A program made the position numbers and the translations under genes. Positions 43,548-53,142 of a stretch of DNA of 64,000 nucleotides are shown here, one piece after another; the first letter of the stretch is position 1, and every line of letters starts with the position of its first letter. The notes under the pieces were generated by a model. It worked only from the letters and a program-made list of their open reading frames with translations, made no database searches and was not told the DNA's origin. The stretch comes from GCA-003244245 sp050700115. Lineage in GTDB: Bacteria > Actinomycetota > Actinomycetes > Mycobacteriales > Pseudonocardiaceae. The stretch covers positions 57,618-121,617 of the forward strand of contig JBOHGG010000011.1 of the NCBI GenBank assembly GCA_050700115.1. The letters are read 5' to 3'.

Positions 43548-44551
43548 GCGAGATCCGTGGCGGCCTGCCCGCGGGCGGGATCGGGCTGGGGCCCGAGGAG
43601 TACGCCGAGTTCGTGTCCAAGGAGTACCTGGGCGACTACGTCCGCGCCGGCGGGGCAGCGGTGCGCTTCGTCGTGGCCGGCAGTGACGAGGTCGCGGTGC
43701 GCTGGCATCGCAGCCTGGCATCCATCGCCGACGCAGAGGGCTACCTGAGCGTCGGGGTGGACGCGGCGGATCACCGGGTACACCTGATCGACCAGCTCTT
43801 CGCCGCCGTCGCCCGCGAGGTCGACTGGCGCGATCTCGCGCGACGCCAGGTGCGCGCCGGGTGGGAATCGCTGGGCCTGCCACCGTCGGCGCCCGACGAG
43901 CTGGCCGTGGCCACGGTCGCCGCGCACCACGACGTCGCCGTGCCGGAAGCTGCTCGAAGCATGCGCCGGCACCTGGAGTCCGCGTTGCTGCGCGACCCTT
44001 CGCTGGACCGGGAGTTCCGGCTGGCGGTGTTGCGGCTGTGCCAGTGCGAGTTGGGCACCGGCGACGTCCTCGACGCCGAACGGGACGCGGTGCTGGCCTG
44101 GCTGCGGGTCGAGCCCGTCGTGCTGCGGATGCTGAAGTCCGCATCGCTGTACGGGCGGGTCGCGCGGCACAACGCGCGGTCGCTGCTGGTGTCGCTGGCG
44201 GCGTGGCGGGCCCGCGTCACGGGGTCGGGGCTGGTACTGGATATCGACCTGAGCCGGCTCGCGGTCGCCCGCCGCCCCCCGGCCGACCAACGAGCCGGCC
44301 ACTACTACAGCAAGGCCGCGGTGCTCGACGCCTACGAGGTGCTGCGCCAGCTCGTCGACGCCACCGACAACCTGCGCGGCGCGTTCGTCGCGGTGACGGT
44401 GCCACCCGAGCTGGTCACCGACGACACCCGCGGCCTGCCCGCCTACAGCGCCCTGCACCTGCGGATCGTCGACGAGATCCGCGACCGCCGCCGGGCCAAC
44501 CCGTTCGCCGCCCTGGTCCGGCTCGAGACCCGCCTGGAGGTGGTCCGATGA
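43544..44551 (+). CDS. BrxD-cassette protein B: probable degenerate BrxC/BrxD-family ATPase
   Basis: 335 residues. The layout matches BrxC/BrxD ATPases: an opening YAEFVSKEYLGDYVRAGGAA, a strand where the P-loop belongs (VRFVVAGSDEVAVRW, 40-54), a GYLSVGVDAADHRVHLIDQL segment, and a late hydrophobic strand GLVLDIDLSRL (229-239) at the Walker B position. The P-loop has no GKS/T and Walker B has no DE pair, so ATP hydrolysis is not expected. Coupled by overlaps to the genes on both sides. I infer a non-catalytic partner of the active ATPase; the homology rests on pattern alone. Confidence 0.65.
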   Translation: MSEIRGGLPAGGIGLGPEEYAEFVSKEYLGDYVRAGGAAVRFVVAGSDEVAVRWHRSLASIADAEGYLSVGVDAADHRVHLIDQLFAAVAREVDWRDLARRQVRAGWESLGLPPSAPDELAVATVAAHHDVAVPEAARSMRRHLESALLRDPSLDREFRLAVLRLCQCELGTGDVLDAERDAVLAWLRVEPVVLRMLKSASLYGRVARHNARSLLVSLAAWRARVTGSGLVLDIDLSRLAVARRPPADQRAGHYYSKAAVLDAYEVLRQLVDATDNLRGAFVAVTVPPELVTDDTRGLPAYSALHLRIVDEIRDRRRANPFAALVRLETRLEVVR

Positions 44552-45801
44552 ACACCTCGGGCCGGCTCGCCGCGCGGCGCGCGGTCGAGGCTCTGCGATC
44601 GGGGGTGCCGAGCCGGGACGCGGTGACCGCGCTGGGCAGCGGCCAGTCCGACATCGAGGACCGTTTCACCACCTTGATCGACGGGATCGGCCAGGTCCGC
44701 ACCCGACCACGAGGCCTGCTGCTCGGTGGCGGATTCGGCGCGGGCAAGAGCCACGTCCTGGAGCATTTGACCCACCTGGCCCTGGACCGCGGGTACGCGG
44801 TGAGCCGCATCGTGGTCAGCAAGGAAACGCCGCTGCACGACCCGGCAAAGGTGCTGCGCGCCGCGGTGGAGTCCGCGGTGCTGCCCGACGGGTCGGTCGG
44901 CGCGATGGCCGAGGCGGCCGCGGGCCTCGATCCTGACGGCCCGGCCTTCGCCGAGTTGATGCGCTGGGCCGGTGGTCCCGGCGCCCCGGTCGACGAGTGG
45001 TTCCCGGTGACGCTGACCCTGCTCCCGCGGGTACAGGCCGGTGAGGACAACTTCGCCGACGCGATCGTCCGGTTCTGGTCTGGGGACCGTCTCGCCGTCG
45101 CCGAGGTCCGCCGGCACGCCAAGTTCGCCGGGCTGGGACGCCCGGCGCTGGCCGCGGTGCCCGCGCGGGAGCTGGCCCGTCAACGGTTCCGGTTCCTGGC
45201 CCGGCTGCTCGTCGCCGCCGGCTACGAGGGCTGGGTGCTGCTGTTCGACGAGGTCGAGCTGATCGGGCGCTACACCTTGCAGCAACGCGGCCGCTCCTAC
45301 GCCGAGCTGGCCCGCTGGCTGCAGCCCGACGCCGACGACCCCGCGTCACCGCTGGCGACCGTGCTCGCCATGACCGACGACTTCGACGCGGCCGTGCTCA
45401 CGGCGAAAAACGACCGCGAGGTGGTCCCGGCGAAGCTGCGTGCCAAGCAGGCAGGCGAATGGGACGAGATCGCCACCCGGGCCGAGACGGCCATGGGTCT
45501 GATCGAGCGCGACATGCTGCTGCTCACCGACCCCGACGCCACCGAGCTCGACTACGCTTACCAGCGGCTCAAGGCCCTGCACTCCGAGGCCTTCGGCTGG
45601 AACGCCCCCGACGTGACCGGCCTGGAGCGGCTCGGCACCACCCGGATGCGCCAGTACGTGCGGGCCTGGATCAACGAGTGGGACCTCGTCCGGCTCGACC
45701 CAACGTATCGCCCGCACACCGAGGTCGTCCCCGTCACCTTCAGCTATGCCGAGCAGCCCGATCTCGACATCAACGAAGAGCACACTGACCGCTGGGGGTA
45801 G
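44548..45801 (+). CDS. BrxC/BrxD-family ATPase (DUF2791-type P-loop protein)
   Basis: 417 residues. N-terminal AVEALRSGVPSRDAVTALGS with the following IEDRF is the BrxD opening. Walker A GGFGAGKS at 61-68, then SRIVVSKETPLHDPAKVLRA, a strong BrxD signature, and Walker B WVLLFDEVELIGRY at 229-242. In BREX loci BrxD is an accessory ATPase. Here no pglX, pglZ, brxC or helicase gene is adjacent; the start overlaps the preceding gene (ATGA). Defence role is possible but unproven. Confidence 0.85.
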   Translation: MNTSGRLAARRAVEALRSGVPSRDAVTALGSGQSDIEDRFTTLIDGIGQVRTRPRGLLLGGGFGAGKSHVLEHLTHLALDRGYAVSRIVVSKETPLHDPAKVLRAAVESAVLPDGSVGAMAEAAAGLDPDGPAFAELMRWAGGPGAPVDEWFPVTLTLLPRVQAGEDNFADAIVRFWSGDRLAVAEVRRHAKFAGLGRPALAAVPARELARQRFRFLARLLVAAGYEGWVLLFDEVELIGRYTLQQRGRSYAELARWLQPDADDPASPLATVLAMTDDFDAAVLTAKNDREVVPAKLRAKQAGEWDEIATRAETAMGLIERDMLLLTDPDATELDYAYQRLKALHSEAFGWNAPDVTGLERLGTTRMRQYVRAWINEWDLVRLDPTYRPHTEVVPVTFSYAEQPDLDINEEHTDRWG

Positions 45802-45837
45802 CGTGCCCAGGTGAGGCCGTCTCGCACGTTCGGCGAT

Positions 45838-45863
45838 CATGTTTAGTGTTCATGTTTAGCGTG
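45838..45863 (+). repeat. 13-bp tandem near-repeat
   Basis: CATGTTTAGTGTT followed directly by CATGTTTAGCGTG, with another GTTTAGTG at 45894 inside the following hairpin loop. Located between the ATPase gene and the Fic gene. Confidence 0.7.
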
Positions 45864-45881
45864 TTTCCTTGCCTGCAGGCC

Positions 45882-45921
45882 CCGTCCATGAAAGTTTAGT
45901 GGTTTAAAGTTTCACGGACGG
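45882..45921. terminator. Hairpin between the BrxD-like cassette and the Fic gene
   Basis: Arms CCGTCCATGAAA (45882-45893) and TTTCACGGACGG (45910-45921) pair with one G-T mismatch; loop 16 nt. Probably ends the cassette transcript. Confidence 0.65.
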
Positions 45922-45942
45922 ACGCGCTGGCGGGGAGGCGAT

Positions 45943-47238
45943 GTGGGTTCCTGGATCACCCAGCAGTGGGTGCCTTCCTTCGGTGCCCCGGGCCATGCCG
46001 GCCAGCGAGGTGGCGCCTACCGCGCATACCTCCCGGACGATCTGGTGACGCGGCCGGTAGTGCTGAGCGCGGGCCTCGCGGCTCGCGCCGCGCAGGTGGA
46101 ATCTGGAGTCCGGGCTCTCAGCATCGCGCCCGAGACACGCGCGCTCGAGGGCCTGGCCCGTTTCCTCCTCCGTTCCGAGGCCATCGCGTCATCGCGGATC
46201 GAGGGCATGCAGGTGGCCCCGCAGCAGCTCGCCCTGGCGGAGCTGGCCCAGTCCGAGAAGCTGGTGGCCGCCAGTTTCACCCGCAATGCTCAGCTCGTCG
46301 CGAACAACATCACGACTCTGCGCAAGGCGGCGAGCGATCTCGCCACCACACCATCGATCACCGCGGAGGGGATCGACGACCTCCACCACGCCCTGCTCCC
46401 GGACGACCAGCACCGTGGGCAGCGCACGGTGCAGAACTGGATCGGTGGCAATGACTGGCACCCCCTGGATGCCCAGTTCGTGCCCCCACCGCCGGAGCAC
46501 GTCGGTGCACTCATGGCCGACCTGGTCCAGTACGCGAACGGCGGGACCCACGCTGCGCTCATCCAAGCCGCACTCGTGCACGCACAGTTCGAAACCATCC
46601 ATCCGTACACCGACGGGAATGGACGAGTCGGGCGCGCGCTCATCCACACCGTGCTGACCCGCCGCGGACTCACGCCTTCGGCTGTGCTCCCGCTCAGCCT
46701 GGTGCTGCTCACCAGATCCGATGCCTATCTGGACGGTCTCACCGCCTACCGTCACGACGGGCCCGCGTCCTGCGCCGCCGCTCAGTCAGGTCTGGAAACG
46801 TGGCTGTGGACATTCCTCGACGCTGTCGAGATGGCCGTCGACCAGGTGGTCCGCTTTACCTCCGAGATCTCTGAGCTGCGAGCACGGTGGCGTGAACAGC
46901 TCGCCGCCCGGCGAAGCACCCAGGGCGTCCGGACGATCCCACGGGCTGATTCGGCCGTCGCGCGGCTCATCGAACTTCTCCCTGAGACACCGCTGGTCAC
47001 CGCCCGGACCGTTCAGCGAATGCTGGCGGTGTCACCGCCCGCCGCGCGCACCGCGCTGGAAGAGCTGGCCGACGCGAAGATCGTGACCCGGAAGAACGTG
47101 GAGCGAGGGACCACCGGCTACTTCGCTCGGGATGTATTCGATCTGCTCACCATCGCCGAGCGGCGCCTCGCCAGCACTCGCTGGGACACCCGTCAGCCGG
47201 CACCGTCGCGGCCGGTTCCAGCGCTACCACAACGGTGA
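45943..47238 (+). CDS. Fic-domain protein with C-terminal winged helix
   Basis: 431 residues from a GTG with GGGGAGG upstream. SSRIEG at 83-88 is the N-terminal inhibitory motif and HPYTDGNGR at 220-228 the Fic active site. Conserved VQNWIGG (164-170) and PPPPEHV match the common stand-alone Fic family. The C-terminus (about 340-410) is a winged helix (LVTARTVQRMLAVSPPAART). Substrate proteins unknown. It is unlike the Fic protein at 22.5 kb in sequence. Lies 141 bp after the BrxD-like cassette, same strand. Confidence 0.94.
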   Translation: MGSWITQQWVPSFGAPGHAGQRGGAYRAYLPDDLVTRPVVLSAGLAARAAQVESGVRALSIAPETRALEGLARFLLRSEAIASSRIEGMQVAPQQLALAELAQSEKLVAASFTRNAQLVANNITTLRKAASDLATTPSITAEGIDDLHHALLPDDQHRGQRTVQNWIGGNDWHPLDAQFVPPPPEHVGALMADLVQYANGGTHAALIQAALVHAQFETIHPYTDGNGRVGRALIHTVLTRRGLTPSAVLPLSLVLLTRSDAYLDGLTAYRHDGPASCAAAQSGLETWLWTFLDAVEMAVDQVVRFTSEISELRARWREQLAARRSTQGVRTIPRADSAVARLIELLPETPLVTARTVQRMLAVSPPAARTALEELADAKIVTRKNVERGTTGYFARDVFDLLTIAERRLASTRWDTRQPAPSRPVPALPQR

Positions 47239-47339
47239 TCCGGTGACCGACGACCTGGCCACTGCCCCAAGCGCTCCAACCGTCGAATACCAGCCACCAC
47301 GGTCTTTTTCCATCTTCCGGCGGTTGACAGACTCGTCCC

Positions 47340-48092
47340 ATGGCTGGACAGAACACTGCGAGTCAACCGCCGTACATTCTCGTGCTGTGGGACATCGACC
47401 ACACCCTGATCGAGACACGCGGAGTCGGCCGGGCCATCTACGAGCGGGCATTCCCTGCCGCCACCGGCAAGCCACTCCGGCAGCTCGCCGAGGTCGCCGG
47501 TCGGACCGAGCTGGTCATCATGCACGACACGCTCCAGCTCCACGACGTCGAACCGAGCGAGCAGATGATGCGCCGCCTGGCAGCCGCGCTCGTCCAAGGT
47601 TACGAGGAGGCCAGGGCGGAGCTGGCTGCCACCGGTCGCGCCCTCCCCGGCGCCGAGGAGACACTGGCGGCCCTGGCCGCTGACCCTCGCGTCCACCAAG
47701 CCGTCCTCAGTGGCAACCTGCGGGACGTCTCCCGCATCAAGCTTGAGGTCTTCGGTCTCGACTCATATCTCAATCTTGCCAGCAGCGCCTACGGCGACGA
47801 CCACACCGAGCGTCCCGAGCTGGTCACCATCGCCCAGCAACGCGCTACCGAGCGAACGGCCGTCACGTTCGATAAACAGCACACCGTACTTATCGGGGAC
47901 ACACCCCACGATGTAGAAGCAGCCCTTACGGCTGGCGTGCGAATCATAGCGGTCGCCAGCGGAAAAAGCGATGAAACCGAGTTGGCACAAGCCGGAGCAC
48001 CAGTTACCGTCTCTGACCTCACCCACACTGCGACAGTCGTACAGTTGGTGACCGACGGTCTGCAAACATCTACTGACCAGCAGCATGCGTAG
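47340..48092 (+). CDS. HAD-superfamily hydrolase
   Basis: 250 residues. Motif I LWDIDHTLIETRGVGR has the nucleophile Asp in DxDxT; motif II is in AVLSGNL; motif IV is LIGDTPHDVEAALTAG. The helical cap resembles phosphoglycolate-phosphatase-like enzymes. Substrate unknown. Codons toward the 3' end look less GC-rich than those before. Confidence 0.9.
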   Translation: MAGQNTASQPPYILVLWDIDHTLIETRGVGRAIYERAFPAATGKPLRQLAEVAGRTELVIMHDTLQLHDVEPSEQMMRRLAAALVQGYEEARAELAATGRALPGAEETLAALAADPRVHQAVLSGNLRDVSRIKLEVFGLDSYLNLASSAYGDDHTERPELVTIAQQRATERTAVTFDKQHTVLIGDTPHDVEAALTAGVRIIAVASGKSDETELAQAGAPVTVSDLTHTATVVQLVTDGLQTSTDQQHA

Positions 48093-48197
48093 GTTACCAG
48101 ACATCTATCGAGTAACGACCTCAGCTCGGATTAGACTGTTCATACGCAGCGAGGCGTCTGGCATGTCGAATACGTTATGCGCTTGGCCAATAGCACG

Positions 48198-48518
48198 TCA
48201 CCCAGCGCTTGAGAAAGCCGGTGACCAATCGCTCGCGTGAGCTTCTTCCCGAGCCAGCTCAAGCACGTGTATTAGCTCATCAACTTTCCCGGGAAGGGCA
48301 AGCAATCCGTTGGCAAGAACTTCACCATCGATGACCGTTTCAGCCGTTGTCTCGTCGGCCAGCCTGCGCAACCGTTCGCCAGCGGCAATCAGCCGATTCG
48401 CATAGTCCTGCTGTTCAGCAGCAGTGACGCTCCCGTCCATGATGCACATTCCGAGGAATGCCAAGTCCCGCTTGAGCCGAGCCAGCTCGGCGAGAAGTTT
48501 ACGGTCTTCGCGGATCAC
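48198..48518 (-). CDS. Small helical protein, unknown
   Basis: 106 residues from a GTG that overlaps the stop of the gene in front (GTGA). It is predicted helical, with heptad-like LLAELARLKRDLAFLG and ERLRRLADETTAE. No family recognised. Coupling to the small upstream gene supports that both are expressed. Confidence 0.55.
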   Translation of the reverse strand: MIREDRKLLAELARLKRDLAFLGMCIMDGSVTAAEQQDYANRLIAAGERLRRLADETTAETVIDGEVLANGLLALPGKVDELIHVLELAREEAHASDWSPAFSSAG

Positions 48519-48685
48519 CGGGCGTCGTCCCGGGTGTCGGAGGATAGTGCCCGCTCAATGCTGCCGAATGCTGCTGCCAGCTCCCGTTTGAGCGGCGCGG
48601 CATCGGCCCGGCTCAGATACAAACGCGGTCCGTCAGGTCGGCCTTGGAGGATCAGTGTGCCGTTGCCCATCTCGGTGACGAGCAC
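48515..48685 (-). CDS. Small protein with GPRLYLSRADA motif, unknown
   Basis: 56 residues from a GTG at 48685 (an ATG at 48670 would give 51). GRPDGPRLYLSRADAAPLKR and ELAAAFGS resemble small actinomycete proteins with a 'V-Y-L-x-x-x-D-A-x-x-L-R-x-x-L' pattern often encoded near HTH regulators. Function unknown. Overlaps the start of the following gene. Confidence 0.5.
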   Translation of the reverse strand: MLVTEMGNGTLILQGRPDGPRLYLSRADAAPLKRELAAAFGSIERALSSDTRDDAR

Positions 48686-49224
48686 CGTTGGCGGCGGGGG
48701 GATGCTGTGCTCGCTGGCCGGCTGCGTCGGCTGGCGCTGGCCATTGCTGTCATCGTGTCGGAACCAGTCAGCGTCGCGGACTACGTCACGAGGCCGTCGC
48801 TCGGTCCCTGGTCGTCGGCCGCATGCACTGTGCTCATGTCCCCGAGCGCTCTGCTCATCTCACGTGGACGGCACCCAGGGCCGGGGTCGAGTCCATCCCT
48901 GAACAGCGCGCGGTTCGGGGGATTGGCGCCTGCCAGTGATTCGGCCTGCGCTGGCAGACGGAGAGCGCAAGACCAACCGGCAAGGGCACCAACCGTGCGC
49001 TGGGGTAGCCCGTGCGTCCCGGCCCTGGGGCCTTGCTCAGTACGGTGCCCGCCGCCCTGGTAGCAGCCCACCCGACGCAACCACCATTTCTTGATCGCCA
49101 CATGTCGCGACCGCATGGGGAACTTTTGTGCTGGGTTGGGCGGACGGCATGCAGCGAGTAGCGTCCATCTGCCAGTTGGGGAAGCCGCCTACGGAGCGCG
49201 GCTGTTCGACGTCGAGGAAGCGCT
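48686..49224. other. Intergenic stretch upstream of the HTH-TPR gene
   Basis: About 540 bp with no gene that I can support. It must carry the divergent promoters. No strong palindrome noticed. Confidence 0.45.
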
Positions 49225-50880
49225 ATGAGTGAGCCACGCAGTCACAAGCAGCAGCGCGAGCAGTTGGTGCGTTCGCTGCGAGTCTCGGGCGCGTCATGGG
49301 TCGAGGTGGCAGCGGCGCTCCAGCAGCGTTACCGGCTGAATGCACGGGTGGCGTTCCGCTACGCCCATGGCTGGAGTCAGCGTCAGGCTGCCGACGAATG
49401 GAATCAGCGTTGGCCCGATGAGTTGAAGACCTTCAAGACATTTTCGTACTGGGAGCTGTGGCCGAGTAGTACCGGCCACGCGCCTTCGTTTGGCAACCTC
49501 GGCAAGCTGGCAGAGTTGTACGAGTGCGCCGTTAGTGATTTGCTCGGTGACTTGGCTGACTTTCGCCACCTTGATACGGCTGCCGGTAGCCCTGGTTTGC
49601 ATGACGCCGCGGAGAAAATATTAGCCACCTTTCCCGGCGAGCGTATACTTGGCAGCGAAGGAGCAGTATCGGCTCAGCACCACTGCGACGAATGGGGCGC
49701 CCTGTCGCCACTGATCCTGTCGCGGGCGGCCGCCCCGCTTATGCAGCGGATACAAGAGGTAGATTTCACGGAACTAGCGCAGGTGATCGTGATGTGGACG
49801 CAGCAGCTCAATCCATCCGTGAGCCGCCGTGGGCTACTGGCCAAGCTGAGTATGGCCTTTACGGCCGCGGCCGTCGCCCCCTTGTTTGATGTGCTCAACC
49901 CTGATGAACATGAGCAGGTGACGCGTGTCATGCAGCACCCGGAAAACTTTGACCTGCCAGCCCTCCGCTACTGCGAGCGCATGATTACCAACCTGCGGCA
50001 GCAAGGCGATGTCCTCGGCCCGCAACTCACCTTGCAAAGCACCATCGGGCACCGACAGATGGTGCAGCGGCTAGCCCAAGCGGCACCCGTAGAGTTTCAG
50101 CAGCGCGCGGTATCCGCCTACGCCGAGCTGACCCAGCTCGTCGGCTGGTTGTGCTTCAACATGGGTGACTACCCAAGCGCCCAGCACTACTACGACGATG
50201 CCCGCAGCGCCGCACACGACGCCCAGAACGTCGAACTGGTGACCTACATCCTGTGCACCATGAGCCACCTCGCTACCTGGCAGGGCAAGCCTCGCGTCGG
50301 CATTGACCATGCAGTGGCTGCCGCCGTTTGGGCCGACCAGGCGCACAGCTCGTTGGCCCGCGCCTACGCCGCCGACGTGGCGGTCCGGGCATATGTGGCC
50401 GACAACCAGCCGGACAAGTGCCGGGAGACCCTTGATCAGGAATACGCAGCGCTCCAGGCGGCACGGGAAGACGAACCGCGTGCCGCCTGGTGGTACTTCT
50501 ATGACGAGTCGTTCTATTGGCGGACCGAAGGCGAGTGTGCCTTAAAGCTCCAGCGACCCGATGCCGCAATGACCGCGCTCGACAAGTCACTGACGCTGGT
50601 TGACCCGGCCAACCTGCACAACTACACCTTCCGGTTGCTGTTCCGGGCCGAGGCGCGCATCCAGCAGACAGAGATCACTGAGGCCAGCAGCATTGTTGGT
50701 GATGTTGCCCGGCTCACGGCTGGAAGCGCCTCACAACGGATAGGTCAGCGTATCGAGGACTTGCGTGGCTTGCTGACCCCATGGGAGCGAACGAAGCCGG
50801 TGTGCGAACTGGACAACCAGTTGGCCGCTTACCGCCCGGCCGTAGGGAGCGACAACACGAAACGCACATACTCGCGGTAG
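49225..50880 (+). CDS. HTH regulator with TPR-like C-terminal half
   Basis: 551 residues. The N-terminal segment ARVAFRYAHGWSQRQAADEW, NQRWPDELKTFKTFSYWELW and a LGKLAELYECAVSDLL helix are typical of actinomycete XRE-like regulators. Helical repeats fill 270-530 (AYAELTQLVGWLCFNMGDYP and QHYYDDARSAAHDA are TPR-like). Such proteins sense a ligand or partner through the repeats. Its 3' end overlaps the convergent GNAT gene by 52 bp. Confidence 0.85.
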   Translation: MSEPRSHKQQREQLVRSLRVSGASWVEVAAALQQRYRLNARVAFRYAHGWSQRQAADEWNQRWPDELKTFKTFSYWELWPSSTGHAPSFGNLGKLAELYECAVSDLLGDLADFRHLDTAAGSPGLHDAAEKILATFPGERILGSEGAVSAQHHCDEWGALSPLILSRAAAPLMQRIQEVDFTELAQVIVMWTQQLNPSVSRRGLLAKLSMAFTAAAVAPLFDVLNPDEHEQVTRVMQHPENFDLPALRYCERMITNLRQQGDVLGPQLTLQSTIGHRQMVQRLAQAAPVEFQQRAVSAYAELTQLVGWLCFNMGDYPSAQHYYDDARSAAHDAQNVELVTYILCTMSHLATWQGKPRVGIDHAVAAAVWADQAHSSLARAYAADVAVRAYVADNQPDKCRETLDQEYAALQAAREDEPRAAWWYFYDESFYWRTEGECALKLQRPDAAMTALDKSLTLVDPANLHNYTFRLLFRAEARIQQTEITEASSIVGDVARLTAGSASQRIGQRIEDLRGLLTPWERTKPVCELDNQLAAYRPAVGSDNTKRTYSR

Positions 50881-51398
50881 TACGCACCCGGCTTGCCGGG
50901 CACGATGCCAACCTTCTGCCAGCCCCAACGCTCATACAGCGTGTGAGTGTCAGCGGCTTTGGGGTTGCTGGCGAGCGTCGCCCGCTCCTCAGAGCGCTGC
51001 GACAGGAAGGTGTCGTGCACCGCCCGGCCAATGCCTTTGCCTTGCCAGGCACGGCGTACCTCGATTTCAGACAAGACCACCGTGCGGGAGCCGGTTTCGG
51101 TGGTGAAGCCCGCCGGAGGCGGTGGCTGGAGCCCGTCCCACCAGCCCCGCTCCGCCCGCAAACTGGAGCCAAAGGCGAAGCCAACCAGCTCATCGCCGAC
51201 GTGGGCGGTTACCAGCAAGTAGTTGACTCCTTCGAGGGCTGCTGTTGCCCGGTCGCGGAAGGCGCTGGACTTCTCACGCGGGTCCTCACCTGGTACTGCG
51301 CCGTACGCGTCGGCGTAGACGTCACATAGCGCATTCATGAGCTTGGCTGCTTCGGCGCTGGCGTGGTGGGTGAGAGTCAGGTCGTGGGTGGGGGACAT
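50829..51398 (-). CDS. GNAT-family N-acetyltransferase
   Basis: 189 residues from the ATG at 51398. VLSEIEVRRAWQGKGIGRAV is the acetyl-CoA-binding motif A, and HTLYERWGWQKVG the motif B region. The last 17 codons are antisense to the end of the HTH-TPR gene. Acceptor unknown. Confidence 0.88.
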   Translation of the reverse strand: MSPTHDLTLTHHASAEAAKLMNALCDVYADAYGAVPGEDPREKSSAFRDRATAALEGVNYLLVTAHVGDELVGFAFGSSLRAERGWWDGLQPPPPAGFTTETGSRTVVLSEIEVRRAWQGKGIGRAVHDTFLSQRSEERATLASNPKAADTHTLYERWGWQKVGIVPGKPGAYYREYVRFVLSLPTAGR

Positions 51399-51426
51399 GG
51401 GGATGAGCCTAGGCTTGTCGGCAGGA

Positions 51427-53010
51427 TTAAGGCTTGCTTTCAGGTGAACTAGCTCTGGTGGGCCAGCGCCCGAGGATGTATTTCGCCTTCTCGGCGTCGT
51501 CCAGTTCCCTCGTAGCGTTGCTTGCACGCACGTAAAACGCGGTCTTTTTGATCATTTGTCCGTTCTTGTCGACAGCGACCTTGGCGTCGACCGGAAATCC
51601 CGAAGCGTGAACGTGTACGCGGCAGACATCAGCTCCGTCGACGGTGTGGATGTAGGAACTGACGTTCGAGGCCACCGCAGCTCCCATCGAATTGGCGATG
51701 AGGTCGCCGAGGCACAGTTGGAACAGGTCGCGGTCATCCTTGCCCGGCTTGCGTAGTGACGCGTAGTCGGTGTCGAGCCCGAAGACCGACCCGTCATCGG
51801 CGACGCCGATCAGCAGGGTTCCCCCATCTCGGCTGTTGGCGAACGCGGCCACCGTCTTCAGCGTCGCCGTCTCCAGCGGTTTGTACAACTCGCCGGTGGT
51901 CTTGATCCGGAGCGTGGACTTGTACTCCGGGTGCTGGCTCTCCTTATCCGGACCGAGCAGATCACCGATCGGGCAGTGCTCCTGCCAGGCCACCTTCGCC
52001 TTGCCCTGGGTGAGCTTGAGGTAGGTGTCCACCACCAGGTCGCGCGCATCGGGATTGTCGAGCAGCCGCAGCGACATCTCCTCCGCTAAGTTCATCTGAG
52101 CGACGATGGCCTTGACGAACTCCTGCTCGATGACGAGCTTGGAGTTCTCCGACGAGTTGACCGCTGCCGCGCGCTGGATGTCGGGGCGGCTTGCCAGGTC
52201 GTCGAAGATCGCGTCGAGATGTATCCGGTCCTGCTCTGTCCACTCCGTACTGAACCGCTCGTTCAGCTTGGCGATGATCTGGGAGAGCGGCTCCTGCTCC
52301 GGCGTGGCCTGTCGGCCAGTACCGGAGAAGAAGGTGCTCACCTCGCCGTGTTCCGCGTCGAGCGCGAGGGCGCCGGTGAACTTCTGCTCGGTGCGCAGGT
52401 GGGTCAGTTCGACTTCCTTGCCAAGGTCCAGCCCGACCTCGCCGACAGAGCGGATGAACGTGGCGAGGGCCCGGCAGAACAGGTAGTCCGCTTCCAGCTT
52501 GACGTCGGTGAACGACACGATCTGGGACAGGAACGAGTAGGTGTGGGTGAACCTGGCCAGCGCGTCGCGGCAGCGATCCTTCTCGTCGTCGTCCAGCGCG
52601 GCGAACCGGTCGATGGCCGGAGTGAGCGCGGCGTGCAGCCGGCCGTGGCTGTTCGCCCGCTGCGAGCCCAGTAGGAGCGCGACGGCGCGCTCCACCTCCT
52701 CGAGCCACAGCACACCGAAGGGGTCGAGCGCATGCCGGGTGTCGTAGAGCAGGTTGCGGTCGGTCGGCTGAGCGACAGTCGTGGTATACCACTGTGAAAA
52801 CGACTCGCGGATGTCCTCGGTGTCGTTGCGGAAGTCCAGCATGAACGTGCCGTCCTTACCGTCGCAGGTACGGTTCAGCCTGGACAGCGTCTGCACCGCA
52901 GCGAGCCCGGACATCGACTTGTCCACATACATCGCGTACAGCAGTGGCTGGTCGAATCCGGTCTGGTACTTCTCGGCGACCACCAGCGAACTCGACGTCG
53001 GATTCGCTTC
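51427..53010 (-). pseudogene. Type I restriction-helicase-like gene, 5' truncated, with AlbA_2/Schlafen-type domain
   Basis: The surviving frame starts inside the helicase: LVVAEKYQTGFDQPLLYAMY and VQTLSRLNRTCDGKDGTFML correspond to late helicase motifs V and VI of HsdR-like proteins. A long helical region follows, and residues near the end (HPEYKSTLRIKT, then TVAAFANSRDGGTLLIGVAD) are an AlbA_2/Schlafen DNA-binding domain. Motifs I-IV and any nuclease are missing. No hsdM or hsdS genes are nearby. The break coincides with that of the WD40 fragment. Confidence 0.82.
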
Positions 53011-53142
53011 GACGCCGCGTGTCAGGATGCGGCTGCCCTCCTTGAGAGGCTGATTTCCTTGCCCGAACCGAGCCAGTCCCGATGGCAGCGACGGTGGGCG
53101 ACCAGTAGCCGGGTCAGCAACACACGTCACGCCACCCCGACT

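Noticed and set aside
42723..45801. A complete BREX defence locus
   Set aside because: No methyltransferase (PglX), phosphatase-like PglZ, BrxC-size ATPase or helicase is present on either side.
51427..53010. A working type I restriction system
   Set aside because: The motor part is truncated and no hsdM or hsdS genes are near.
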